From Streptomyces anulatus (lineage in GTDB: Bacteria; Actinomycetota; Actinomycetes; Streptomycetales; Streptomycetaceae), in NCBI RefSeq assembly GCF_000721175.1, contig NZ_JOEZ01000013.1:62001-126000 (forward strand): a stretch of DNA of 64,000 bases, written 5' to 3'. Positions within the stretch are counted from its first letter, which is position 1; each line of letters begins with the position of its first letter. Shown piece by piece: positions 27,045-35,201 of the stretch. The notes beneath the pieces were generated by a model, which was not told the origin of the DNA, ran no database searches, and saw nothing but the letters and a program-made list of their open reading frames with translations. Position numbers and translations under genes: made by a program.

Positions 27045-27419
27045 TCAGGCAGACTTCCTGCTGTCCCGCGGGTGCACGGCGATGTTCATGGCTCCGGAGC
27101 GCAGAACCGCCAGCCTCTCGGCCAGCACCTCCTCCAGCTCCTCGCGGGTGCGCCGCTCCATGAGCATGTCCCAGTGCGTACGCGCAGGCTTGCCCTTCTT
27201 CTCTTCGGGGCCATCCCCGTCCACCAGGAGTGCCTGGGCGCCGCACGCCTTGCACTCCCACTCCGGCGGAATTTCCGCCTCTACCGAGAACGGCATCTCG
27301 AATCGATGTCCGTTCTGGCATGCGTACTCCACCGCCTGGCGCGGGGCCAGATCGATGCCGCGGTCCGTCTCGTAGCTGGTAACCACAAGTCGCGTGCCGC
27401 GGAGAGCTCGCTCACTCAT
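27045..27419 (-). CDS. rbpA: RNA polymerase-binding protein RbpA
   Basis: 124-residue actinobacterial transcription factor that binds RNA polymerase with the principal sigma factor and stabilises the open complex. It starts MSERALRGTRLVVTSYETDR with ATG at 27419 behind GGGAGG. The RbpA core YACQNGHRFEMPFSVEAEIP then EWECKACG has the zinc-site Cys/His residues, and the C-terminal sigma-interaction helix is HWDMLMERRTREELEEVLAE. The upstream region carries a textbook sigma-R promoter, consistent with known thiol-stress induction of rbpA in S. coelicolor. Confidence 0.96.
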   Translation of the reverse strand: MSERALRGTRLVVTSYETDRGIDLAPRQAVEYACQNGHRFEMPFSVEAEIPPEWECKACGAQALLVDGDGPEEKKGKPARTHWDMLMERRTREELEEVLAERLAVLRSGAMNIAVHPRDSRKSA

Positions 27420-27481
27420 GAATCGTGCCTCCCGGGCTTGTCGCCCACAGGACAAAATGTCGCTGTCGTCGTCATCCGGTC

Positions 27482-27508
27482 AACGTCCGGTCGGCGGTAA
27501 AGATTCCC
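27482..27508 (-). promoter_or_regulatory. Sigma-R promoter of rbpA
   Basis: On the minus strand GGGAAT (27508-27503), an 18-bp spacer and GTT (27484-27482) match the sigma-R consensus GGAAT-N18-GTT exactly. Predicted start of transcription is near 27475, about 55 nt before the rbpA ATG. A separate -10-like TAGTAT about 170 nt further upstream may be a second promoter. Confidence 0.85.
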
Positions 27509-27684
27509 GTTGCCGGTCATGCGTCGCCCGTCGTGCCGCTGCTTTGTCTGGGTTGAATACCCGCCCATGCCCGGTTTGTCACCTCTGTTGGGTGTTGTCA
27601 CCCATCGGTTGAACCGCTTCCACTCGCAGTAGCGGTCCTCCGGGCAGGCCAAAGACGTATACTACCGCCCTTTGACTTCAACGT

Positions 27685-29058
27685 CTAAATCCTTTCCGGT
27701 ACCGGGTTGCCCGCGGCCTGGATCGCCCGCCTCACCGGGACCCGCGCGAGCAGTACGGCGCCGAGGACGAAGAACACGATCAGCGAGATGATCGCCTCCC
27801 GGTAGCTGCCGGTCAGCTGGTACGCCAGACCGAACACCAGGGGCCCCAGCCAGCTCAGTCCGCGGTCGCTCATCTCGTACGCGGAGAAGTACTCCGCCTC
27901 CTTCCCACGCGGCACCAGATGCGAGAACAGCGACCGCGACAGGGCCTGGCTGCCGCCCAGCACCAGGCCGATCGCCGCCGCCAGAACGAAGAAGAACACC
28001 GGCGCGTCGGCGGGCAGCAGGTAGGCGGAGACCAGGATCAGGGTCCAGATGACCAGCGACCCCAGAATGGTGCGCTTGGCGCCGTGCGTCCGGGCGAGCC
28101 GCCCCATGCCGAGCGCCCCCGCCACCGCCAGGATCTGCACCAGCAGCACGGCGATGATCAGCGTCGTCTGATCCAGGCCCAGCTCCTCGGAGCCGTACAG
28201 CGAGGCCTGCGAGATCACCGTCTGGATCCCGTCGTTGTAGACGAGGTAGGCGAGCAGGAAGGAGAGCGTCAGCGGGTGGCGCCGCATGTCGCGCAGGGTC
28301 GCCCGCAGTTGCTTCCACCCGGATCCGACCGCCCCCTCACCGCCCGGCGGAACCCGGCGGTCGCGCAGCCGGCGCAGCGGTACGAGGGTGAACGCGCCCC
28401 ACCACACACCGGCCGATGCGAGACAGATCCGTACCGCGTCGGACTCCGCGAGCCCGAAGGACTCGTGGCCGGTGTACAGGATCAGGTTGAGGACCAGGAC
28501 GAGGGCGCCCGAGGTGTAGCCGAAGGCCCAGCCGCGCGAGGAGACCGCGTCGCGCTCCTCCGGCCCGGCGATCTGCGGCAGGTAGGCGTTGTACAGGACC
28601 ATCGACACGGAGATCGAGGCGTTGGCCACGATCAGCAGGAACGCCCCCAGCAGATAACGGTGGCCGTCCAGGAAGAACATCCCGGCCGTCGCCGCGGCCC
28701 CCGTGTAGGCGGCCGCCGCCAGCAGCGGCTTCTTGCGCCCCGTACGGTCCGCCGCCGCGCCCACGATCGGCATCAGGATCACGGCCACCACGATGGAGGC
28801 CGAGACGGAGTACGCGAACAGCGAGCCCGCGCGCACGGGTATGCCCAGCGGGTGCACGAACCCGTCGGGACCGGCCGCCGCCTTGGCGATCGACGTCAGA
28901 TACGGACCGAGGAAGACGGTCAGCACGCTGGTGGAGTAGACGGAGCAGGCGAAGTCGTAGAAATACCAGCCGTGCTGCTCCCGTCTGCGGGCGGCCGTCG
29001 TCCCGTCGCCCGGCGGCTGCCCGGACGGATCGGCCTTCCCTGTGATCCCGGTGCTCAT
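27685..29058 (-). CDS. UMF1/Atg22-like MFS transporter
   Basis: 457-residue membrane protein with about twelve helices. The start EQHGWYFYDFACSVYSTSVL, then VFLGPYL and the loop GAAADRTGRKKPLLA, are typical of the UMF1 family of MFS permeases (bacterial relatives of the vacuolar Atg22 effluxer). Substrates in bacteria are unknown. ATG at 29058. It lies in a reverse group with the GDPD gene 46 bp upstream, suggesting co-transcription. Confidence 0.85.
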   Translation of the reverse strand: MSTGITGKADPSGQPPGDGTTAARRREQHGWYFYDFACSVYSTSVLTVFLGPYLTSIAKAAAGPDGFVHPLGIPVRAGSLFAYSVSASIVVAVILMPIVGAAADRTGRKKPLLAAAAYTGAAATAGMFFLDGHRYLLGAFLLIVANASISVSMVLYNAYLPQIAGPEERDAVSSRGWAFGYTSGALVLVLNLILYTGHESFGLAESDAVRICLASAGVWWGAFTLVPLRRLRDRRVPPGGEGAVGSGWKQLRATLRDMRRHPLTLSFLLAYLVYNDGIQTVISQASLYGSEELGLDQTTLIIAVLLVQILAVAGALGMGRLARTHGAKRTILGSLVIWTLILVSAYLLPADAPVFFFVLAAAIGLVLGGSQALSRSLFSHLVPRGKEAEYFSAYEMSDRGLSWLGPLVFGLAYQLTGSYREAIISLIVFFVLGAVLLARVPVRRAIQAAGNPVPERI

Positions 29059-29104
29059 CCCGCGCCCCCTCGGTCGTCCCCTGTGGACGCGGACGGACCG
29101 GGCG

Positions 29105-29866
29105 TCAGGACCATGCCCCCCGCTCGCTCAGCACCGTTCGCAGCGTCTCGATGTGATCGGTCATGATGCCATCCACGCCGAGGTCGAGGAGCGCCGCCAT
29201 CCGCTCCGGTTCGTTCACCGTCCAGACGTGCACCTGGAGCCCCAGCGCGTGCGCCGTGCTGACGAAGCGGGCGTCCACCACCGGGATGCCGCCCTGCCGC
29301 TCGGGCACCTGGGCGCAGACAGCGCCCGCGCGCAGCGCCGCCGAGATCCCGTACGAACGCAGGCGCAGTCCCAGGACGCCGCGCACCCCGTACGACGTGG
29401 CCAGCCGGGGTCCCGCCAGGCGGTGGGCGCGCGCCACCCGGGCCTCCGAGAACGAGCCGACGCAGACCCGGTCCCAGGCGTCGGTGCGGCGGATCAGGCC
29501 GAGCAGTGGCTCCAGCGCGGATTCGGCCTTGAGATCCACGTTCCAGCGGGCCTCCGGGAACTCCTCCAGCAGCTCCTCGAGAAGCGGGAGCGGTTCGCTG
29601 CCCCCGACCCGGGCCCGGCGTACCTCGCGCCAGGGCAGTTCGGAGATCCGGCCCCGGGCGTCGGTGACCCGGTCCAGCGTCGCGTCGTGGAAGGCGACCA
29701 GCCGGCCGTCCGCCGTGGTGTGCACATCGGTCTCGAAGTAGCGGTAGCCCGCCTCGGACGCCCGGCGGAAGGCGGTCGCGGTGTTCTCCACGCCGTCCGC
29801 CGCCCCGCCACGATGGGCGAAGGCGATCGGGGCGGGGTGGTCCAGATAGGGGTGGCTCGGGTTCAC
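29105..29866 (-). CDS. Glycerophosphodiester phosphodiesterase
   Basis: 253-residue cytoplasmic GDPD (TIM barrel) that cleaves glycerophosphodiesters to glycerol-3-phosphate and alcohol. The motif FAHRGGAADGVENTATAF supplies the catalytic His-Arg and Glu; ETDVHTTADGRLVAFHD supplies the metal-binding Glu/Asp and second His. Later NVDLKAE and VHVWTVNEPERM are family strands. No signal peptide is seen. GTG at 29866 overlaps the upstream stop by GTGA, so it is translationally coupled to the YczE-like gene. Confidence 0.92.
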   Translation of the reverse strand: MNPSHPYLDHPAPIAFAHRGGAADGVENTATAFRRASEAGYRYFETDVHTTADGRLVAFHDATLDRVTDARGRISELPWREVRRARVGGSEPLPLLEELLEEFPEARWNVDLKAESALEPLLGLIRRTDAWDRVCVGSFSEARVARAHRLAGPRLATSYGVRGVLGLRLRSYGISAALRAGAVCAQVPERQGGIPVVDARFVSTAHALGLQVHVWTVNEPERMAALLDLGVDGIMTDHIETLRTVLSERGAWS

Positions 29867-30582
29867 TGCGGCAGTATGGCCTGCCCGGATGCCGGGGCGG
29901 CGACGGGGCCGGAACGGGCGGGCGGCGCGGTGGTGGACGGTTCCTCGGAAGCCGTGGTGGCCTCGGCGCCGGCGGGCACGGGCAGCGCGAACATCCGCAG
30001 GAAGAGCTGTGCCAGCGGGCCGATGGCGAGGGCGTACAGCACCGTTCCGGCCCCCAGCGAGCCGCCCAGCACGAAGCCCGTCGCCACGACGGCCACCTCG
30101 ATCGCGGTGCGGACCAGCCGGATCGAGCGGCCGGTGATGTGGTTCAGCCCGGTCATCAGCCCGTCGCGCGGGCCGGGGCCGAACCGGGCCGCGATGTACA
30201 GCCCGGTCGCCACCCCGTTGAGCACGATGCCCAGGACCATCACCGGGATGCGGAGCCCGAGGCCCTCCAGGTCGCCGACCACGGCGAGCGTCCCGTCCAT
30301 CGCCAGCCCGACCACGAAGACGTTCGAGACCGTGCCGAGCCCCGGCCGCTGGCGCAGCGGGATCCACAGCAGCAGCACCACCGCGCCGATGATGATCGAC
30401 ACGACGCCGATCGAGATCCCGGTCAGCTCCGCGAGGCCCTGGTGCAGCACGCCCCACGGCTCGAGGCCGAGCTCCGCCCGCACCAGGAGCGCGGAGCTCG
30501 CCCCGTACAGCGTCAGGCCGACGTACAGCTGGACCAGCCGCCGGGTGAGATGGGTGGTGCTCCGGCCGGTGGTCCTGGCCAC
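29863..30582 (-). CDS. YczE/YitT-like membrane protein
   Basis: 239-residue protein with about five membrane helices (LYGASSALLVRAELGLEPWG, IGVVSIIIGAVVLLLWIP and others), of the YczE/YyaS type. These genes are typically divergent from a MocR-type regulator, as here at 30685, and the pair is conserved; the transported substrate is unknown. GTG at 30582 follows AGGGGG. The Pro/Ala-rich C-terminal tail is probably disordered. Coupled by GTGA to the GDPD gene. Confidence 0.82.
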   Translation of the reverse strand: MARTTGRSTTHLTRRLVQLYVGLTLYGASSALLVRAELGLEPWGVLHQGLAELTGISIGVVSIIIGAVVLLLWIPLRQRPGLGTVSNVFVVGLAMDGTLAVVGDLEGLGLRIPVMVLGIVLNGVATGLYIAARFGPGPRDGLMTGLNHITGRSIRLVRTAIEVAVVATGFVLGGSLGAGTVLYALAIGPLAQLFLRMFALPVPAGAEATTASEEPSTTAPPARSGPVAAPASGQAILPQ

Positions 30583-30606
30583 GTCATGCCCCCTGATGTA
30601 GTGGTA

Positions 30607-30678
30607 GTGGACTGCTTCGTGCCACTCTGTGGCAGGGGATCGGTCATCAACTATGGCCAATTCGAGGAAGGTGGACTG
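30607..30678 (+). promoter_or_regulatory. Divergent promoter region with GTGGACTG direct repeats
   Basis: The 102-bp gap between the YczE-like and MocR genes holds two direct GTGGACTG copies (30607-30614 and 30671-30678, 64 bp apart) plus a TGCCACTCTGTGGCA inverted repeat between them. MocR regulators usually bind direct repeats in such intergenic regions, so these are candidate operators (inference). The second copy is only 7 bp before the MocR GTG. Confidence 0.4.
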
Positions 30679-30684
30679 ATCTCG

Positions 30685-32184
30685 GTGACACAGTGGACAT
30701 CGACAGTGGGGGCGGCCCAGCTCGCCCGGCAGCTCCGGTCGCAACAGGCCCGGCCCACCGGACCGGGCTGCCGCAAGCCGCCCGCCTACCGCGCGCTCGC
30801 CGACGGCGTACGGCTGCTCGTCCTGGAGGGCCGGGTTCCGGTCGCCGCCCGGCTCCCCGCCGAACGCGAACTGGCCCTCGCCCTTTCCGTCAGTCGGACG
30901 ACCGTCGCGGCCGCCTACGAGGCGCTGCGCGCCGAAGGCTTCCTGGAGTCGCGGCGCGGCGCGGGAAGCTGGACCGCCGTCCCGGCCGGCAATCCGCTGC
31001 CCGCCCGCGGCCTGGAACCGCTGCCGCCGGAGTCGCTCGGCTCGATGATCGACCTGGGCTGCGCCGCCCTGCCAGCGCCCGAGCCCTGGCTGACCCGCGC
31101 CGTCCAGGGGGCGCTCGAGGAGCTGCCGCCGTACGCCCACACGCACGGCGACTACCCGGCCGGGCTGCCCGCCCTGCGCCAGATGCTCGCCGACCGGTAC
31201 ACCGCGCTCGGCATCCCGACCATGCCCGAGCAGATCATGGTCACCACCGGCGCGATGGGCGCCATCGACGCGATCTGCCACCTCTTCGCGGGCCGCGGCG
31301 AACGCATCGCGGTCGAGTCCCCCAGTTACGCCAACATCCTCCAGCTGATGCGCGAGACGGGCGCCCGTCTCGTCCCCGTCGCGATGGAGGAGGGGATCGG
31401 CGGCTGGGACATGAACCGCTGGCGGCAGGTGCTGCGGGACGCCGCACCCCGGCTCGCCTATGTGGTGGCCGACTTCCACAACCCCACCGGCGCGCTCGCC
31501 GACGAGCAGCAGCGCCGGGACCTGGTGGAGGCGGCCCGCTCCGCCGGAACGGTCCTGGTCGTCGACGAGACGATGAACGAACTCCGCCTGGACGCCGACA
31601 TCGACATGCCGCGCCGGGTCTGCGCCTTCGACCCGGCCGGCAGCACGGTCCTGACCGTAGGCTCGGCCAGCAAGGCCTTCTGGGCCGGGATGCGCATCGG
31701 CTGGGTCCGCGCGGCCCCCGACGTCATCCGCAGCCTGGTCGCGGCCCGCGCCTACGCCGACATGGGCACCCCCGTCCTGGAGCAGCTCGCCATCAACTGG
31801 CTCCTGGGCACCGGCGGCTGGGAACAGGCCGTCGAGGTCCGGCGGAGCCAGGCTCGCGAGAACCGGGACGCCCTGGTCGCGGCGGTGCGCCGGGAGCTGC
31901 CGGACTGGGAGTTCGCCGTGCCGCGCGGCGGTCTGACGCTGTGGGTGCGCACCGGCGGCCTCTCCGGATCGCGGCTGGCCGTGGCGGGCGAACGCGTCGG
32001 GGTCCGGGTGCCGTCGGGCCCTCGGTTCGGGGTCGACGGGGCCTTCGAGGGATACGTACGGCTGCCGTTCACGGTGAGCGGGCCGGTCGCCGACGAGGCG
32101 GCCGTACGCCTGGCCGCCGCGGTGGACCTGGTGCGCTCCGGGGCGGGTGTGGGGGCCGACACCCCGCGCAGCTTCGTGGCCTGA
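30685..32184 (+). CDS. MocR-type regulator (GntR HTH + aminotransferase domain)
   Basis: 499-residue fusion. The GntR winged helix is at about 30-105 (RLPAERELALALSVSRTTVA, then AAYEALRAEGFLESRRGAGS). The rest is a fold-type I PLP aminotransferase-like domain with DFHNPTGAL, VVDETMNEL and the PLP lysine in VGSASKAFWAGMRIG near residue 328. MocR proteins use the PLP fold as an effector sensor. The likely target is the divergent YczE membrane gene. GTG at 30685 was chosen because GAGGAAGG lies upstream and the HTH starts soon after; no upstream start has coding character. Confidence 0.9.
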   Translation: MTQWTSTVGAAQLARQLRSQQARPTGPGCRKPPAYRALADGVRLLVLEGRVPVAARLPAERELALALSVSRTTVAAAYEALRAEGFLESRRGAGSWTAVPAGNPLPARGLEPLPPESLGSMIDLGCAALPAPEPWLTRAVQGALEELPPYAHTHGDYPAGLPALRQMLADRYTALGIPTMPEQIMVTTGAMGAIDAICHLFAGRGERIAVESPSYANILQLMRETGARLVPVAMEEGIGGWDMNRWRQVLRDAAPRLAYVVADFHNPTGALADEQQRRDLVEAARSAGTVLVVDETMNELRLDADIDMPRRVCAFDPAGSTVLTVGSASKAFWAGMRIGWVRAAPDVIRSLVAARAYADMGTPVLEQLAINWLLGTGGWEQAVEVRRSQARENRDALVAAVRRELPDWEFAVPRGGLTLWVRTGGLSGSRLAVAGERVGVRVPSGPRFGVDGAFEGYVRLPFTVSGPVADEAAVRLAAAVDLVRSGAGVGADTPRSFVA

Positions 32185-32207
32185 GCAGCTCCTTCGCCGG
32201 AACTACC

Positions 32208-32249
32208 GCGGGCGGGGAGCGGACCGTTGACGGTCCGCTCCCCGCCCGC
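32208..32249. terminator. Bidirectional terminator, 19-bp perfect stem
   Basis: GCGGGCGGGGAGCGGACCG (32208-32226) pairs perfectly with 32231-32249 across a TTGA tetraloop. It lies between the convergent MocR gene and the ATPase gene at 32273-33958. Confidence 0.85.
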
Positions 32250-32272
32250 AGTGCCGCGTCAGCGTGCCGGGC

Positions 32273-33958
32273 TCAGCTCTCGGCGCCCGCCGGCTGCGCC
32301 TTCGCGAGCGGCTCGGACGGCCTGGCCTCGGCGGCCATCGTCTCCACCGGAACCGCCTCGACCGGTCGGGTCGCGGCTTCCACCGCCACGGGGACCTGCT
32401 CCGTCGCCGGGCCCTCGTCGGCGGGCTCCCGCGGGGGCGTCGCCGCCATCGGGGCGCCCCGGTCGGGCAGCAGGTCGAGCACCGCCCGCCGGTGCGCGTC
32501 GCTCGTGGCGTCGTCGTACGGGTCCGGGGTGGCGGGCACCTGGAGCCGCAGGACCGGGCCCGCGCCGAGGCGGACGTAGCCACGGCCCGGGGGCACCTCG
32601 GGCGGTGGCGTGGTGTGCGGTTCGGCGCCGAGTACGGCTTCGACCTGTTCGCGCGAGGCCGGTCCGAGGACGGCGCGGGCGCGGGTGTGGGTCCGCACGG
32701 TCTCGGTGAGCGTGTCCAGCGCGTCGAACTGCTCGGCCAGCACGACCGTGACCTGGGCCGCCCGGCCGTGCCGCAGCGGGATCCGGAGCAGGTCCTGCGG
32801 GTCGGGCCTGCCGTCGGCCGCCGCGAGATGGCCCAGCACACCGGGGCGGTCCAGCAGGATCCACAGCGGACGCCGGATGTCGTCCGGCGCCGGGCGGCCG
32901 GTCTGGCGGGCCAGGTTGGCGGTGATCAGGCGCCGCTCCGTCTCGTGCGCGGCCCACTCCAGCGTGGCCAGCGCCCCGCCGAGCCCGGACTCCACGGCGA
33001 GGACGCCGGGACGCCCGGAGAGGGCGGCGTACTCACCGGTCCCGCTGCCGTCGACGACGATGACGTCGCCGTTCTGGAGAGCCTGGAGGGCGATCGAGCG
33101 GACCAGCGTCGTGGTGCCGCCACCGGGGTGTCCGACGGCCAGCAGGTGCGGTTCGGTGGAGCGGCCGCCGGTCCGCCAGACCACGGGCGAGGCGTCCACC
33201 GTCGTGTCGCCGTCGCGCACGGGGACGGTGCGCGAGACGGCGTCCGGGTCGGTGAAGCCGAGGACGCTCTCGCCGGGGGCGGTGACGAAGCGCTGTGCGG
33301 CGATCGTCGTGGGGAGCGCGTCCAGCACGGTCATGACGAGGCGGTTGGCCTCCTCGTCCCAGCCGAAGTGGTACTCGCGGCCCCGGCCCGACTTGGTGTG
33401 GAGCAGCTGCTCGATCCGGGAGCGGGCGGCGGCCTCGCCGTCCGTGAAGTACGCGGGGTAGGAGATCTGGAGGCGGGTGAGCCGTCCGTCGTCGTCGAAG
33501 ACGTACCCGTCGAAGGCCTTCGTCCAGTCACCGCCGTGCGCGAACAGCGGATCGGGGTCGTCGGCCGTCGAGAAGTACGGCACGAGCGCTTCGTACAGCG
33601 ACCGCAGGCGTGCGGTCTCCGCGTCGTCGGGCCCGGTCCGCACCGGGGTCCGCTCCCGCCCCTTCCACGCGGCGGCGCCCATCACCGTGATGAGGGCCAG
33701 GATCGGCCCGTAGGGGACGAGTGCCACCACCAGCACGCAGGCCGCGCCGAGGAACAGCTTGGGACCTCGCCGTTCCTTGGGGGTCGCGACCCACTTCCGC
33801 CGGCCGGACACGGCCAGCAGCCGCAGTCCGCGGACCACCGTGATCAGCGGATGGAGGACATCGGTGGCACTGTCGGCGGCCGTGCGCGCGATCTCTCTGC
33901 TGCGAGTGATAGAAGCGCTGCCGCTGCTCAGAATGCGGGGGAGTGGTCGCCGGGCCAC
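32273..33958 (-). CDS. TraB/FtsK-like membrane ATPase with altered P-loop
   Basis: 561-residue protein. It has a short N-terminus, two membrane helices (about 60-105, LFLGAACVLVVALVPYGPIL onward) and a cytoplasmic ATPase-like domain. HLLAVGHPGGGTTTLVRSIA stands where Walker A should be, and IRRPLWILLDRPGVLGHLAA as Walker B. The invariant Lys of the P-loop is Thr, so nucleotide hydrolysis is doubtful. A Pro/Ala/Glu-rich tail follows. GTG at 33958 follows AGGAGA. It forms an operon with a 64-residue two-helix protein, a pairing reminiscent of TraB and Spd proteins of Streptomyces conjugative elements, but no other transfer gene is present. Confidence 0.7.
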   Translation of the reverse strand: MARRPLPRILSSGSASITRSREIARTAADSATDVLHPLITVVRGLRLLAVSGRRKWVATPKERRGPKLFLGAACVLVVALVPYGPILALITVMGAAAWKGRERTPVRTGPDDAETARLRSLYEALVPYFSTADDPDPLFAHGGDWTKAFDGYVFDDDGRLTRLQISYPAYFTDGEAAARSRIEQLLHTKSGRGREYHFGWDEEANRLVMTVLDALPTTIAAQRFVTAPGESVLGFTDPDAVSRTVPVRDGDTTVDASPVVWRTGGRSTEPHLLAVGHPGGGTTTLVRSIALQALQNGDVIVVDGSGTGEYAALSGRPGVLAVESGLGGALATLEWAAHETERRLITANLARQTGRPAPDDIRRPLWILLDRPGVLGHLAAADGRPDPQDLLRIPLRHGRAAQVTVVLAEQFDALDTLTETVRTHTRARAVLGPASREQVEAVLGAEPHTTPPPEVPPGRGYVRLGAGPVLRLQVPATPDPYDDATSDAHRRAVLDLLPDRGAPMAATPPREPADEGPATEQVPVAVEAATRPVEAVPVETMAAEARPSEPLAKAQPAGAES

Positions 33959-33995
33959 ATCGGTCTCCTGGAAGGGTGGGAGCGGTTGCGGAGCG

Positions 33996-34190
33996 TCAGA
34001 ACTTGATCCCGCCCAGCAGGCCGGCGAGGCTCGCCCCGCCCGCCGTGATGCTCGGTGCGATGGCGGTGCCGGCCAGGTAGAAGCCGAACAGGGCACAGAC
34101 GATGGCGTGGGAGGCCTTGAGCCCGTCCTTCTTGAAGAACAGGAAGACGATGATGGCGAGCAGTACCACGCCCGAGATGGAAAGGATCAT
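33996..34190 (-). CDS. Small two-helix membrane protein
   Basis: 64 residues: MILSISGVVLLAIIVFLFFK, a short Lys-rich loop, then AIVCALFGFYLAGTAIAPSI and a Gly-rich end. ATG at 34190 follows AGGAGA, the same ribosome-site sequence as the downstream ATPase gene 37 bp away, so the two are probably made together. A possible promoter lies upstream on the minus strand (AGTGAA complement at 34283-34278 and TATAGA at 34259-34254, 18-bp spacer). The function is unknown. Confidence 0.75.
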   Translation of the reverse strand: MILSISGVVLLAIIVFLFFKKDGLKASHAIVCALFGFYLAGTAIAPSITAGGASLAGLLGGIKF

Positions 34191-34519
34191 GAGCGGTTCT
34201 CTCCTGGTTGAAGGGGACAGTCACCATGAGTCCTTCCAGGATCACGGGAAGTATCTATACGACAAAAGGTGCAATCGAGTGAATATCTCGCGCTTTCACT
34301 TGACTGGCCCACGGAAGTCGGCCTCCAGGGAGCGGCATCACCTCGTCCGTGCCGGGCAGGATCAGCCGCGGTGATCCCTTGCCGTATCCGAGCCGGGTCA
34401 TGTCGGCCCGGGAGCAGTACCCTGTCGATTCACTCGTACGGCCCCCCGTGCCGTACTCCCCACCAGGTCAACCGCGGCGGTGACAGCCGCGGCAGCAGTC
34501 AAGGAAGGCGGTCCGTCCG

Positions 34520-34912
34520 ATGAGCGAAACCCCCGATCCCGAGGTGGTCGAGCTGGCGACCAAGGTCTTCGACCTGGCCCGCACCGGCGACACCGAGGCG
34601 CTCACCGCGTACGTCGAGGCCGGAGTCCCCGCCAACCTCACCAACGACCGGGGCGACACCCTGCTGATGCTCGCCGCCTACCACGGGCACGCCGGCACCG
34701 TCGCCGCCCTCGTCGCCCGCGAGGCCGACCCCGACCGCGCCAACGACAGGGGCCAGACCCCGCTGGCCGGAGCCGTCTTCAAGGGGGAGGACGCCGTCGT
34801 CGACGCCCTGCTCGCCGCCGGCGCCGACCCGGCCGCCGGAACGCCGTCCGCGCTGGACACGGCCCGGATGTTCGGCAAGTCCGACCTGCTGGAACGCTTC
34901 GGTGCGCGGTGA
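34520..34912 (+). CDS. Ankyrin-repeat protein
   Basis: 130-residue cytoplasmic protein made of about three ankyrin repeats: TGDTEALTAYVEAGVPANLT, then NDRGDTLLMLAAYHGHAGTV, NDRGQTPLAGAVFKGEDAVV and DALLAAGADPAAG. ATG at 34520 follows AAGGAAGG. Ankyrin repeats bind protein partners; none can be named. It is monocistronic, with a hairpin just after its stop and a 329-bp AT-richer gap upstream shared with the divergent small membrane protein. Confidence 0.88.
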   Translation: MSETPDPEVVELATKVFDLARTGDTEALTAYVEAGVPANLTNDRGDTLLMLAAYHGHAGTVAALVAREADPDRANDRGQTPLAGAVFKGEDAVVDALLAAGADPAAGTPSALDTARMFGKSDLLERFGAR

Positions 34913-34918
34913 GACGCC

Positions 34919-34946
34919 GGCGGACGCGCTTGTCGACGCGTCCGCC
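34919..34946 (+). terminator. Terminator of the ankyrin gene
   Basis: GGCGGACGCG (34919-34928) pairs perfectly with CGCGTCCGCC (34937-34946) across an 8-nt loop, 7 bp after the stop codon. The rest of the gap to 35201 shows no gene. Confidence 0.65.
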
Positions 34947-35201
34947 GTGGGCTCCGCTGACCGGTCCGTCGTAAATGTGGTCGCGGTGGCGAAATGGCTG
35001 GGTCATCATGACGTCGCGGGCCCGCTCAGGGCCACCGACGAGAGGCAGAGGAAGATGCTCTACACCAGGCGGAAGACGGCGGTCGGCCGATCATGTCACT
35101 GCGCGGCGTAGCGGTGTCCCCCGGACACCCCCGCGTGCCGAGAGGCACGGGGCCCTGCACAGTCCCGGTTGCGTCGACAGCTTGATGTGAGGCTTTCTCC
35201 C

